A DNA stretch of 64,000 nt from Tenodera sinensis (Eukaryota; Arthropoda; Insecta; Mantodea; Mantidae). The DNA lies in NCBI GenBank assembly GCA_030765045.1, contig CM060965.1, forward strand, positions 25,999,435 to 26,063,434. The letters run 5' to 3'. Under the pieces are notes generated by a model. The model did not search any database. It was not told the origin of the DNA and was given only the letters and a program-made list of their open reading frames with translations. A program made the translations under genes and the position numbers. Position 1 is the first letter of the stretch. The number at the start of each line of letters is the position of its first letter. Shown here one piece after another: positions 54,101-55,540 of the stretch.

Positions 54101-54367
54101 GCTTAAATTTTTAGATACTTTCTACAGAATATTCGTTTATTAACCAAAGAAAAATATTACCTTTTCAAGCAGATTATTTCGATGGGACTGTTTATCTTCA
54201 TCAGATAGATAAGGCTGTGGCAGTGCATCAACAACTCCTAATTTTCCACCCCTGCTCCACTGCGGATATTGTGAAGTCAACGGTGGAAGCACCAATCCCG
54301 TTCCTCTATGTGGATCCTGTGAAGTCCCTTGTAAAACCTTCACAGATCTTGATTCTGAAGACCTCAT
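1..54367 (-). CDS. CCDC92/CCDC74-type coiled-coil protein gene, 8 exons, 3' end beyond window
   Basis: Eight minus-strand exons (54367-54161, 39123-39061, 19549-19366, 19280-19192, 17056-16914, 11363-11174, 5209-5004, 174-1) join in one open frame. All have GT-AG borders and compatible phases, giving 418 codons plus 2 bases before the window edge. Residues 1-90 are unstructured-looking. Residues about 115-160 hold the heptad pattern LEQNIRFLQDQH...LHQEIEQL...RDLQFQL, close to the N-terminal coiled coil shared by CCDC92 and CCDC74 proteins. Residues about 182-292 form a second Glu/Lys/Arg-rich coiled coil. Residues 293-418 are Gly/Arg/Gln/Asn-rich with RGG-like and poly-Gly tracts. Vertebrate relatives are little characterised and have been linked to centrosome, cilium or microtubule biology, so a cytoskeletal role is only an inference. 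Introns are 15037, 19511, 85, 2135, 5550, 5964 and 4829 bp. Whether it is closer to CCDC92 or CCDC74 cannot be settled here, so no symbol is given. Confidence 0.85.
1690..2080 (+). mobile_element. Degenerate cluster of the dimeric tRNA-like SINE family (SINE-C)
   Basis: Three pieces of one family lie together. 1696-1760 is a damaged plus-strand head with an A-box-like TAGTTCAGTGGTTAGA. 1775-1845 is the family's 3' tail in minus orientation (GCCAACAAACTTACTGTTGG, then the CACACAAGCC stretch). 1905-2080 is a good plus-strand head and body. The same head, body and tail recur at 27171-27517 and 40305-40445. Confidence 0.7.
1954..2026 (+). repeat. tRNA-like head of SINE-C, cloverleaf largely intact
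   Basis: A tRNA-Ala-like fold is visible. The acceptor arm GTCACAA pairs with TTGTGGC, the D arm is GCTC/GAGC, the anticodon loop CTGGCAA would read GGC, and the T arm pairs 4 of 5. Boxes A (TAGCTCAGTGG) and B (GGTTCAAATCC) are present. The conserved SINE body downstream (GAATTTTTAAGTTCC) shows this is a SINE head, not a functional tRNA gene. Confidence 0.7.
3275..3480 (+). mobile_element. 3' coding end of an RTE-type non-LTR retrotransposon
   Basis: Translation gives a decayed C-terminus of the arthropod endonuclease-reverse transcriptase type: WWEHVQRMNQDRIPK, then GKRSVGQPAKRW. The order (W..HV.RM...R.PK, then G.R..G.P..RW) is characteristic of the last 60 residues of these elements. It is 5'-truncated to a short stub and lies next to the piggyBac relic. 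Confidence 0.6.
3516..4550 (+). mobile_element. piggyBac-type transposon relic
   Basis: Terminal inverted repeats match: left AACCTCTTGAGCGATGG at 3518 and, on the opposite strand, AACCTCTTCAGGGATATGG at the right end, flanked by TTAA at 4547-4550 (TCAA at 3516-3519). A subterminal palindrome ATGGACGTGA/TCACGTCCAT lies at 4512-4533. Near 4195-4340 the plus strand encodes FPKRIPPTAKKSRPSRKC then VCRKKGIRECG, resembling the C-terminal Cys-rich finger of piggyBac transposases. The DDD catalytic domain is missing, so it is dead and internally deleted. Confidence 0.65.
4551..6171. other. Intron sequence around exon 7, no feature seen
   Basis: Apart from exon 7 (5004-5209), this AT-rich DNA shows no recognisable gene, RNA or transposon signature. 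Confidence 0.5.
5004..5209 (-). CDS. Exon 7: Gly/Arg/Gln-rich low-complexity tail
   Basis: A 206 base exon with acceptor TATCTACACAG|CTA and donor GGAGG|GTAAGA. It begins with a short helix (LAVIRENLSKSL), then poly-Gly with GGGRQQG, HRGGGGRSRNNQ, a Gln-rich run (ASQQQSQQR) and HGQQNQHRGG. Such RGG/Q-rich sequence is usually disordered and in other proteins can bind RNA or promote condensates. That is family knowledge about the composition, not evidence for this protein. Confidence 0.87.
6306..6541. repeat. Inverted-repeat insertion, possible MITE
   Basis: Two arms of about 70 bp are inverted relative to each other: 6308-6380 (beginning ATGTTGTATCTCTGGACAG) and 6468-6540 (ending AGAGATACAATGTCC), separated by about 90 bp. 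They share TACAATGAGGCTAAGCAACA-like sequence and the motif AACAAGTTTTCTTCC. It abuts the mariner-type fragment downstream. Confidence 0.5.
6541..6840 (+). mobile_element. mariner/Tc1-type transposase C-terminal relic
   Basis: With one frameshift the plus strand encodes HDQQGVHLLYNNATPHIT, then SDIRSRSF/FSKLKEHLEGK. This matches the LLHDNARPH...SPDL...FGKLK.HL.GK segment that carries the second catalytic Asp of this superfamily; the Asp is replaced by Asn here (YNN). No termini were found. Confidence 0.55.
7342..8386 (-). mobile_element. Non-autonomous Tc1/IS630-like element with ~320 bp inverted repeats
   Basis: The ends 7342-7670 and 8045-8386 are inverted copies of each other, starting GGGAGAGCA...ACCTCC. 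Each arm contains the 3' end of a transposase gene (YLWG..K.Q.KTHTHTLEELK.NI pattern). The centre (7680-8040) holds more transposase relics on the minus strand. The copy at 44939-45955 has the same layout. A run of 13 G lies at 7798-7810, and a 53 bp insertion sits at 7977-8029. Confidence 0.75.
7977..8029. mobile_element. 53 bp insertion with 15 bp target-site duplication
   Basis: The 15-mer CCAATAAGTGATTTA occurs at 7962-7976 and 8030-8044. Removing one copy and the 53 bases restores continuity with the related element at 45290 (GAGCTCCAATAAG followed by the AATTT..ATCTCTGG region). The insert contains GGGTTTAAGGGCCCGTCGAC and ATTAGGGCC, resembling the end of a SINE. A long TSD suggests LINE-driven retroposition of a severely truncated copy. 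Confidence 0.65.
8387..10162. other. Intron 6 sequence, no confident feature
   Basis: AT-rich. A short coding-like stretch near 8985-9055 (SSEDEFLDLRRQLKDMP in one frame) could be a transposon relic, but I cannot assign it. Confidence 0.4.
10163..10725 (+). mobile_element. Solo LTR of a retrotransposon
   Basis: 563 bp beginning TGTGACG and ending TTCACA, so the ends form a TGTGA/TCACA inverted pair, flanked by the 4 bp duplication ATAT (10159-10162, 10726-10729). Inside, in the right order for an LTR, are a TATA box (CTATATAAGG, 10406-10415) and a polyadenylation signal AATAAA (10688-10693). No gag/pol lies alongside, so it is a solo LTR, as left by LTR-LTR recombination. Gypsy-like is inferred from the TSD size. 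Confidence 0.75.
11174..11363 (-). CDS. Exon 6: second coiled coil, second part
   Basis: A 190 base exon with acceptor TATTAACTGCAG|AAA and donor AGAGAA|GTGAGT. It encodes residues 229-292: KLERMENRRMELEAVG, a short Ser/Asn/Gln linker, then FKLEEAEKLIRRLRREND. Two strongly charged helical segments flank a less ordered middle. Phase is 2 on entry and 0 on exit. Confidence 0.9.
11440..12470 (+). repeat. Rep-X copy, interrupted
   Basis: 11440-11700 and 12335-12470 match successive parts of the Rep-X family described at 13822-15370 (GAGATAAACATTTGCAG..., then AATAAGGAATACCTCCCAAA and CACTCCACAAAAAA). The intervening 11765-12330 is foreign and includes the hairpin at 12111-12266. Confidence 0.6.
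12111..12266. repeat. Hairpin-forming inverted repeat, MITE-like
   Basis: Arms of about 35 bp: 12111-12145 (ATAAAAACAAATTTAGA...GCTTCACTTA) and its inverse at 12232-12266, with only a few mismatches. The spacer is about 86 bp. No target duplication could be confirmed. Confidence 0.6.
12950..13589 (-). mobile_element. SINE-A copy, split by a SINE-B insertion
   Basis: A tRNA-derived SINE in minus orientation. The head with box A (TGGCCGAACAGTTAGG-like) and box B is at 13500-13586 and the 3' part at 12950-13232. The 12 bp TSD GAAAAGCAATAT flanks the unit (12938-12949, 13590-13601). Without the insert it is about 375 bp, the same size as the complete SINE-A at 27831-28201. Confidence 0.8.
13233..13482 (-). 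mobile_element. SINE-B copy inserted into SINE-A
   Basis: Flanked by the 14 bp TSD ATATGCTGCTTTGT (13219-13232, 13483-13496). The minus strand reads a tRNA-like head (GGCCGAGCAGTTAGCG as box A, GGTTCGATCCC as box B), a conserved core (GGGTTTTCTCCGGGTGCTCC) and a tail ending CTACAACAACA. Relatives are at 14015, 15608 and 60282. Confidence 0.85.
13931..13982 (+). repeat. 26 bp tandem duplication
   Basis: The unit ATCTTATTGTTTATCTTCTT plus GTAGCT occurs twice in direct succession within the Rep-X copy; other Rep-X copies have it once, so it is a local duplication. Confidence 0.7.
14015..14253 (-). mobile_element. Full-length SINE-B in Rep-X
   Basis: A 239 bp tRNA-derived element with TSD ACAGTAGGCTTTG at 14002-14014 and 14254-14266. 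Minus strand: head GGCGCCATGGCCGAGCAG, box B GGTTCGATTCC, core, and a 3' end with a GTTAAACACAACAACAACAA-type tail. This is the cleanest copy in the window. Confidence 0.9.
14376..14979 (+). mobile_element. Penelope-like element fragment with inverted pLTRs and GIY-YIG region
   Basis: Flanked by a 16 bp TSD TATAAGGGCTCCTAAA (14360-14375, 14979-14994). Arms of about 115 bp (14406-14523 and 14863-14979) are inverted, and the left end carries an extra 30 bp tail, both hallmarks of Penelope-like retroelements. The ORF 14498-14824 (about 108 codons) encodes TRVKEHERSIQLMQPEKS, AEHCFEKDHRANF, LWERSVKEALAI and LNRDAGLQFSPSW, the latter part of a Penelope GIY-YIG endonuclease; the GIY and YIG motifs and the RT are lost by 5' truncation. 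Confidence 0.85.
15608..15799 (-). mobile_element. 5'-truncated SINE-B
   Basis: TSD AAAGAAAAGTGGAT at 15594-15607 and 15800-15813. It retains the core, box B (GGGTTCGATCCC) and tail but has lost the part of the head carrying box A, as expected from incomplete reverse transcription. Confidence 0.85.
15814..16913. other. Intron 5 sequence, no feature seen
   Basis: Purine-rich on the plus strand between 15900 and 16300, otherwise unremarkable. No gene or transposon signature was recognised. Confidence 0.5.
16914..17056 (-). CDS. Exon 5: second coiled coil, first part
   Basis: A 143 base exon with acceptor GGTGTTTTCAG|ATT and donor CAGAAAAA|GTAAGG. It encodes residues 182-229, including SLQVEILEKEIAELKAAF and VYLAGIVEEQKK, an amphipathic, charged helix typical of a coiled coil. 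It ends two bases into a Lys codon that exon 6 completes. The position is roughly where CCDC74 proteins carry a second helical region, but I see no clear match to it. Confidence 0.9.
17253..17425. other. GC-rich island inside intron 4, origin unknown
   Basis: An abrupt GC-rich segment (GGAGGCGGGGCGTACCTCGG to TTGGCCAGCGTTCACATG) in AT-rich intron DNA. No long frame or repeat partner was found in the window. It may be a transposon fragment or a regulatory element. Confidence 0.35.
17480..18192 (-). repeat. Near-complete Rep-X, minus orientation
   Basis: Reads on the minus strand from TCTGATGTGTTGCACTCGCA (18192) through all Rep-X landmarks to a terminal hairpin TACTTACT/AGTAAGTA near 17500. 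It lies head-to-head with the copy at 18200-19090. Confidence 0.7.
18200..19090 (+). repeat. Rep-X copy with solo LTR insertion
   Basis: 18200-18454 and 18864-19090 are Rep-X sequence. The middle is the solo LTR at 18455-18859. The copy ends in a hairpin TTTCTTTACC/GGTAAAGAAA near 19047-19072, similar in position to that of the minus copy. Confidence 0.65.
18455..18859 (-). mobile_element. Second solo LTR, inserted in Rep-X
   Basis: Read on the minus strand it begins TGTGACATCGG and ends TTTTGTTACA, flanked by the 4 bp duplication GTAT (18451-18454, 18860-18863). An ATATAAGGGACAG TATA-like site lies in its 3' half. Its last 60 bases resemble those of the LTR at 10163-10725 (ACAAAGTGAT and a T-rich run before the CA end), so the two are probably related families. 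Confidence 0.65.
19192..19280 (-). CDS. Exon 4: end of CCDC92/CCDC74-type coiled coil
   Basis: An 89 base exon separated from exon 3 by an 85 bp intron, the only short intron in the gene. Acceptor CATTTTGCAG|ATC, donor AAG|GTAAGT. The joined sequence RNRNRDLQFQLVFTKG completes the family motif across the splice junction, which confirms the intron. It continues with a Ser-rich, acidic linker (SSSSPSSPEDDSKPK), residues 167-181. Confidence 0.92.
19366..19549 (-). CDS. Exon 3: core of CCDC92/CCDC74-type coiled coil
   Basis: A 184 base exon with acceptor TTTTTGTGCAG|GTG and donor CAGAG|GTATGT. It encodes a Gly-rich lead-in (LGGSGGGREG) and then the diagnostic coiled coil, with hydrophobic heptads through LLRIAQLEQNIRFLQDQ and LHQEIEQLRNRNR, residues about 115-151. 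This pattern (LE..IRFLQ.QH..ML..LHQEIE.L...N) is the best family evidence in the gene. The exon leaves one base (G) that pairs with exon 4 to make an Asp codon. Confidence 0.92.
19550..21590. other. Start of intron 2, no confident feature
   Basis: AT-rich, with a short GGT/AGT-rich run at 19995-20065. No gene or transposon recognised. Confidence 0.5.
21595..23154 (+). mobile_element. RTE-type non-LTR retrotransposon, 5'-truncated, decayed
   Basis: Reverse transcriptase is readable with several frameshifts and stops: NKKSVGIDKINMELIKCG, EEWNEAVIIPIFKKGDQ, FIDYEKEFDKV (first catalytic Asp), GVRQGCPLSPLLNMYLDDAI, FADDQVII (FADD catalytic motif, near 22430) and a thumb/C-terminal part with TLIYGSEAWHL and MWFLRRVVG. 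It ends in a GATGAT-type microsatellite tail (23133-23154), typical of RTE elements. The endonuclease is missing. Confidence 0.8.
23155..24237 (+). mobile_element. hAT transposon inserted in the LINE tail
   Basis: Inverted ends CAGGGAGCAGGGTTTCAGTA (left) and CAGGGAGCGGGGTTTTAGTA (right, opposite strand), with a perfect 8 bp TSD ATGATGAT (23147-23154, 24238-24245). Between about 23385 and 23850 the plus strand encodes QHSLHRVAEEIISTF, PNVTRWGTWLQAAVYY and further hAT-transposase-like sequence. The N-terminal zinc finger and C-terminal dimerisation domain are absent, so it is internally deleted. Confidence 0.85.
24930..25062 (-). mobile_element. tRNA-derived SINE fragment
   Basis: Minus strand: TGGCTGGTAGTTGCAGGAGTG as a degraded head, CAGGCTCAAGTCCTGCC as box B region, then CTCGGGCATGGGTGTTCGTG. 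The last string resembles the body of SINEs I know from orthopteroid insects (established knowledge, from memory). Confidence 0.5.
25354..26567 (+). mobile_element. hAT transposon of the GTF2IRD2/Charlie-like type
   Basis: Ends are inverted copies of CAGGCATCGGCAAACATGTA (left 25354; right ends 26567). Flanks share TGCTAA within the expected 8 bp. Plus-strand coding at about 25730-26250 includes LHVSYAVALEIAQSLRCF, then IALSPRTIQRRIYKIG, VSLALDEGTDNVDTAQL (with the DE.TD.. catalytic-type motif) and VIFTRGV. This segment resembles the hAT-derived region of vertebrate GTF2IRD2 proteins. Frameshifts and stops make it inactive. Confidence 0.75.
26895..27158 (+). mobile_element. 3' end of a non-LTR retrotransposon (LINE-R)
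   Basis: Open frame: KTAIATFELVTGHECLAKHL, then CPLCDLQEEMNRDHLQIC (a C-terminal CCHC-like finger) and ARGLMTSLAEIQH followed by TAG. A TTAACAACAACAACAACAC tail directly follows the stop. A longer copy with RNase H is at 33825-34728 and a shorter one at 37682-37860. Confidence 0.75.
27171..27517 (+). mobile_element. Head-to-head dimeric tRNA-like SINE (SINE-C), complete
   Basis: Flanked by the perfect 12 bp TSD ACATGATATGCT (27159-27170, 27518-27529). Two tRNA-like units point away from each other: minus 27275-27202 and plus 27335-27408. Each has acceptor pairing (GTCACAA or GTTACAA with TTGTGGC), box A TAGCTCAGTTGG and box B GGTTCAAATCC. The right unit continues into a tail with CACACACGGCTTGTGTG and GTTTGTTGGCACAAATAAA. 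Because one TSD bounds both halves, the dimer inserted as one unit. Confidence 0.85.
27831..28201 (+). mobile_element. Complete SINE-A
   Basis: A 371 bp element with a 12 bp TSD AATGTTGGCCTG (27819-27830, 28202-28213). Head: GCCATGGTCGAGTGGTTAGG (box A); the box B region is decayed. The core CAGGTTTTCTCCAGTTCTCC is shared with SINE-B. The 3' end is GTAATCAGGTACAG plus A-rich tail. Confidence 0.85.
28650..29095 (+). mobile_element. mariner-type transposase relic
   Basis: Plus-strand frames give SDQFSEGCPGTAVIDEHIAA, VRPMLKEDRWTY, VRKLCCS*IPH, then FVLEYCYW*CILDLLLW, where the alternate frame reads NIVTGDASWIYYYGPAKKS. This matches the helix-turn-helix linker and the first catalytic region (VTGDETW); the Asp survives but the Glu is Ala. 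Neither terminus is evident. Confidence 0.65.
29320..29400 (-). repeat. tRNA-like SINE head fragment
   Basis: Minus strand GGTGGCCGAGTGGTTAAGA (box A, Ser/Leu-tRNA-like) followed by AATGTTCAAATCCTGT (box B) 45 bases on. No clear body follows and the cloverleaf is incomplete, so a SINE remnant is more likely than a tRNA gene. Confidence 0.45.
29560..30020 (+). repeat. Rep-X copy, 5'-truncated
   Basis: Contains TTTTGTCTATCTCTTATG, AATTTGTCACTAAAATATCT, ATGTAAAGGGTGGTTTGGGG, TTTTTGAGTTATGCTGTTCA and an end with CAATACCTTCTTCACCAC, in the Rep-X order. Confidence 0.65.
30230..31250 (+). mobile_element. Heavily decayed LINE reverse transcriptase
   Basis: Recognisable pieces in changing frames: MAKVKPIYKKW, YQAPNYRLIAMLSAF, FLEKVSCQFGFQTNKFTN and EILLDLTKAFEFIDNKIL (matching the LDLSKAFD..DH..L catalytic region). 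Later frames include a TDNASICTT relic. CR1/jockey-like by pattern. Many stops make it an old copy. Confidence 0.6.
31250..33440. other. Intron 2 stretch, no confident feature
   Basis: AT-rich. GTTAGGCACTTTTAAAAATG (31754) and, inverted at 33110-33135, GTTAGGCAAAATGCC could be ends of a decayed hAT-like element, but no TSD or transposase was seen. Confidence 0.35.
33443..35642 (-). mobile_element. mariner transposon split by a LINE insertion
   Basis: Ends ACGAGGTATGTTCAAAAAGA (left) and, inverted, ATGAGCTGTGTTTAAAAAGA (right), with flanking TA. Removing the insert leaves about 1.29 kb, the usual mariner size. Minus-strand coding from 35446 reads a helix-turn-helix domain (MKELEKRVCVKFCYKLGKTF, WFKRFQEGRMPVCDD, SGRPSI), then ITSKEKIQSLQWVSKGH, IKVILVAFLDSKGIIHNEF, and KPELWEKKNW leading across the insertion to MLHHDNVPAH on its other side. 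Frameshifts are present. Confidence 0.85.
33825..34728 (+). mobile_element. LINE-R copy inserted in mariner, with RNase H
   Basis: A 904 bp insert with a 13 bp TSD CAACATCCAATTC (33812-33824, 34729-34741). Plus-strand coding: an RNase H domain with IYTDGSSKQ (first Asp), YDGEIEAIYIALRQ (Glu), VILSDSKAAIQ (Asp) and VHLQWIPAHCGVMGNEAAD (His and last Asp), then a finger CVLCNDPAEINEDHLKTC and a stop. The four RNase H carboxylates are all present, though two frameshifts break the frame. Only A residues follow the stop, so the 3' UTR is almost absent. Confidence 0.85.
36043..36088. repeat. 16 bp perfect inverted repeat
   Basis: CATCTCTTCCACATAT at 36043-36058 and its inverse at 36073-36088 with a 14 bp AT-rich loop, adjacent to the mariner left end at 36093. 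Confidence 0.75.
36093..36797 (+). mobile_element. Internally deleted mariner-type transposon
   Basis: Ends are inverted copies of AGGGATGTTCAATAAAGACT (left) and AGGGGTGTTCAATAAAGACT (right). Plus coding keeps a C-terminal part: LVKDHIPKKQKNLIQQ, FLHDNARPHVANTT (second catalytic Asp), then GCQRRASCTF/NGKGGGTSTSI, which in another frame reads FQEWQRRWDKYIYWGG. The N-terminal half is lost. Poly-G tracts lie at 36691-36719. Confidence 0.75.
36804..38121 (+). mobile_element. hAT transposon with C-terminal dimerisation domain
   Basis: Ends TAGAGATGGGTCCTCGATAC (left) and, inverted, TAGGGATGGATCGATACC (right). TSD ATAACTAC/ATAACTTC (36796-36803, 38122-38129), 7 of 8 identical. ORF 37406-37678 encodes SPPLSSALDYWKTNSKFP, AKYLVFHLQFS and LTPKERMLVLLNKSL, the hAT dimerisation (hATC) pattern (LDYWK.N, FP.L...A..YL, L.P...E.LV.LN). 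It sits at the right edge of the mariner copy and has been hit by a LINE tail. Confidence 0.8.
37682..37860 (-). mobile_element. LINE-R tail inserted in the hAT element
   Basis: TSD AAGCTTATAAAAG at 37669-37681 and 37861-37873. Minus strand encodes CPLCDLQEEMDRDHLHICPA and RARGLMTSMSEIQH before TAG and AACAAC tail, nearly identical to 26895-27158. It is a 179 bp, extremely 5'-truncated copy. Confidence 0.85.
38130..40304. other. DNA around exon 2, no further feature
   Basis: Apart from exon 2 (39061-39123), nothing was recognised. A pyrimidine-rich run lies at 39955-39970. The low transposon content near the exon contrasts with the rest of the intron. Confidence 0.45.
39061..39123 (-). CDS. 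Exon 2
   Basis: A 63 base exon, residues 70-90 (NLPSTMASKVLVKIPTVPFS, then Q). The donor CAA|GTAAGTAG is near-perfect. The acceptor CTCCTGAAAG is acceptable and is chosen because it keeps the frame open from exon 1 (phase 0 in and out). The internal Met at residue 75 is in frame, so this exon could also act as an alternative first exon. It lies 15 kb from exon 1 and 19.5 kb from exon 3. Confidence 0.7.
40305..40445 (+). mobile_element. SINE-C fragment
   Basis: Contains GGTCTGTGGTTCAAATCCCA (box B side), TTGTGGCATTGAATTTTTAA and the full tail (CACACACGGCTTGTGTG, GTTTGTTGGCATAAGTAAA). Box A is missing. Body and tail match 27371-27517. Confidence 0.75.
41477..43080 (-). mobile_element. Tc1/IS630-like element, most complete copy, split by SINE-A
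   Basis: Its 3' part (41477-41930) matches the arms of the elements at 7342 and 44939. Minus coding preserves more of the transposase: GRFPGVKIPGHTTIHTLYNK and KKPKRQHSLLTE (helix-turn-helix region), then IDSYLIFFFGEAWFHLHG, CYWNSHKPNIVYEMPLH, matching the D.AWF.LSG..N.QN.RYW....P....E.PLH pattern of a common insect transposase family with an N-terminal helix-turn-helix (DUF4817-like) and a DDE_3 domain. Many stops. No right-end inverted repeat was found. Confidence 0.7.
41930..42252 (-). mobile_element. SINE-A inserted in the Tc1-like element
   Basis: TSD CTCCCTGTCTGTT/CTCCTTGTCTGTT (41917-41929, 42253-42265). Minus strand: GGCAGCACCATGGCCAAGCA head, GGTTCGATCCC box B, core, and an A-rich tail at 41930-41950. 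Confidence 0.85.
43081..44690. other. Intron 1 stretch, nothing recognised
   Basis: AT-rich. A 64-codon frame at 44089-44283 has no recognisable family features. Confidence 0.45.
44692..44855 (+). mobile_element. SINE-D fragment
   Basis: CATGGGAGTAGCATGTCTGC (box A-like), AGGTTCCTAGATCAAATAT (box B-like), then TTCTTTCTGGGTTTTCCTTT. The same order occurs at 63858-64000, which defines the family. Confidence 0.6.
44939..45955 (+). mobile_element. Non-autonomous Tc1/IS630-like element with long inverted repeats
   Basis: Arms 44939-45280 and 45615-45955 are inverted copies, starting GAGAGAGTAAAAAACACC and, from the other end, GAAGAGCAAAAAACCTCC. Between them is the 3' part of a transposase on the plus strand: RPIENVFQDRIIGRHLWS, SDLTLCNFYLWGNLKHK, AHTLEESKQNIRQE. 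Same structure as 7342-8386. Confidence 0.8.
46258..46930 (+). repeat. Rep-X copy
   Basis: Starts near TGATATGATGCATTCACATG, carries GGACTATCTCGGAAATGGTT, CATTTATCATGCAAATATCT, ATGTAAAGGGTAGTTTGGGG and TTTTTGAGTTTTGTTATTCA in order, and ends near 46925. Confidence 0.65.
47608..47632 (+). repeat. (TA)n microsatellite
   Basis: About 12 uninterrupted TA units. Confidence 0.9.
47885..48215 (-). mobile_element. 3' end of LINE-K
   Basis: Minus strand encodes WCLRLRGLRKGIPQSQCPIC, GGKEDLEHIVFECQG and DLWRKEFLEQKWG: a LINE C-terminus with a C..C....H....C finger. Same family as the element at 55541-57190. It abuts the mariner at 48221. Confidence 0.65.
48221..49497 (-). mobile_element. mariner transposon, full length, inactive
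   Basis: 1277 bp with inverted ends TACGAGGTGTGATCAAAAAG (left) and TATGAGGTGTGATTCAAAAG (right) and flanking TA. Minus coding: helix-turn-helix relics (FEEGREDDDHPGCPSTS region, VKKMVLENGQITIREVA), then KTVFFDEFLPYGRTVNRKYY, KPELW-type RKQPELWQKLSWKLHHNNAP (catalytic Asp changed to Asn) and PSYSPDLVPCDFFPFLRLK. Stops and frameshifts are frequent. Confidence 0.85.
49498..50337. other. Intron 1 stretch, nothing recognised
   Basis: A small inverted repeat (CTGCCAAAGACCTTTTT and AAAAAGTCCTCTGGCAG) lies at 49502-49536. Otherwise no features. Confidence 0.5.
50338..50682 (+). mobile_element. 3' end of the jockey-type LINE, truncated copy
   Basis: Plus sequence from CTATAATTGCTCCACC through GATACGCCGAAACCAAAGCA, ATGTATGATAACTCTGG and GGTTCTAAGGCTGGATGAAG matches the region just downstream of the jockey-type RT at 59216-59530 read on the minus strand. 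It is therefore a retrotransposed 3' UTR stub. Confidence 0.75.
50683..52589. other. Intron 1 stretch, nothing confident
   Basis: Frames of 90-120 codons on both strands (for example 51468-51839) show no family motifs. A weak tRNA-like string at 51170-51225 (ending TGATCCCCAG) may be a SINE trace. Confidence 0.4.
52590..53660 (+). repeat. Rep-X copy split by SINE-A
   Basis: 52590-53010 and 53375-53660 carry early and late Rep-X landmarks (GTAGATACAAGGAGAATAGA before; GCGAAGGGTAGTTTGG and TTTTTGAGTTATGCTATTCA after). Confidence 0.6.
53011..53374 (+). mobile_element. SINE-A inserted in Rep-X
   Basis: Head GGCAGCACCATTGCCAAGCA, core GAGTTTTCTCCTAACTCACC, 3' part CTTTCCAATCATCCATTTTG to GGTAATCAGAAGAAG. 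Same layout and length (about 364 bp) as 27831-28201. TSD not clear. Confidence 0.75.
54161..54367 (-). CDS. Exon 1 (coding part) with start codon
   Basis: Encodes residues 1-69, from MRSSESRSVKVLQG to NNLLEK. The ATG at 54367-54365 is the first in frame; the same frame upstream runs into a TAG 57 bases earlier without another ATG. The exon ends at a clean donor, AAG|GTAATA, in phase 0. It is Ser/Gly/Pro-rich at first, then has an acidic stretch (SDEDKQSHRN). No signal peptide or membrane segment is visible. The 5' UTR must lie above 54367 and its extent is unknown. Confidence 0.75.
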
Positions 54368-54419
54368 ATTATCACTACATTCAAAACTGAACACAAAGGA
54401 AACGTACTGCTTCTTTATC

Positions 54420-54960
54420 TAGCAGATGAGAGCTGGACTTACAATGGAGTAGAGTGTCACGAGGTCTCAATTTGCCTCATTGCTTATAAAGTTTAAATAA
54501 AATCCCCACGATTATTTTATTAGTTTGTGCGTGGCGTGTGGCGTCGCTGTACTTGTATGCGCTGGTTTCTGTGTCTAAGTTATTCTCGAACGAGGTATCC
54601 CTAAAGTGAACGGATCATGTCATGATAGAACCATAATTAAAATACTCAACTTCAGACATAACGCATTCAGATACAGCGGGAAAGCCGGCTTATACACGAC
54701 CATGGGCAGTCGCGTTCGACAACTGGCACTCCATTTTCACCTAAAAGCTCGAGTTTACTACTGCCAGAGCGTGTAATATATAAATTAATGAAACATCAGC
54801 TTAAGAATTCTTTATTGGGAGTGGACCATAACCTCGCCGATTCAACTCTTAAAACGACGAAACTTCACAAAACTAATAGAACCTCCCAAGCATCCACTTA
54901 CAATAACTTTCAACGCGGGCGGGGCTAATTGACATTTCGCCAGTGTTGCAAACTTACTAG
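54420..54960 (-). promoter_or_regulatory. Putative promoter/5' UTR region of the coiled-coil gene
   Basis: Just upstream of exon 1, CpG dinucleotides become much denser than in the surrounding AT-rich DNA (clusters near 54535-54550, 54680-54720, 54760-54840 and 54905-54945). A GC box GGGCGGGGC lies at 54917-54925. A TATA-like TTTATATATT occurs on the minus strand near 54776-54786. No transposon was recognised in this stretch, which fits a constrained promoter. The start site and any noncoding exon cannot be placed. Confidence 0.45.
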
Positions 54961-55273
54961 CAAGAATACTTTTCTCCAAAACCAGAACTAGAAATCCGCA
55001 AAGTTTAATATGTACCTAAACATTTACCACAGCATGAAATTATATTTATTACAAATTATATAAAATTGTATGTATATTAGTGTGTTAAGGTTTATTCCAA
55101 CTTCAGAGGAGATGATAGTTCCTTGCACGTGCCTTGTATGTCGGTAGGATAAAAAGTCATGTCAAATTCGCAGAAAACAGAACCAATAAATTATAATCTA
55201 TCTTAAACTAGAACGATCTTCTTGTAAACATTAGGAAAGGGGAAAAGAGAGAAAAAAAAAGACATTGTAACAC

Positions 55274-55363
55274 TCTTAGACCGTTGATTGGTGGAGGGAA
55301 ATTCATGGGTCTTTATACAGACGGTTCCCAATGAATTTCCCTCCACCAAACAGTGGCCTAAGA
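55274..55363. repeat. Long hairpin, about 36 bp arms
   Basis: Left arm 55274-55309 (TCTTAGACCGTTGATTGGTG, GAGGGAAATTCATGGG) and right arm 55327-55363 are inverted copies with few mismatches around a 17 base loop. Foldback/MITE-like. It lies about 0.9 kb upstream of exon 1. Confidence 0.7.
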
Positions 55364-55540
55364 GATTTACACTGCAGTATACCTGTCTCACACTTTCTCA
55401 CTTCCCATGTGTTTACAACAGGATTTTTCTGCAGATTATAGAAACACTTATCCATGCATGCGGGAATAGGCCTCACTTGGTGAAGGGGGAGGCACTTTCT
55501 GCTTCAAACCCATAAAGGCAGTGACATCGTTGCCCCAACA

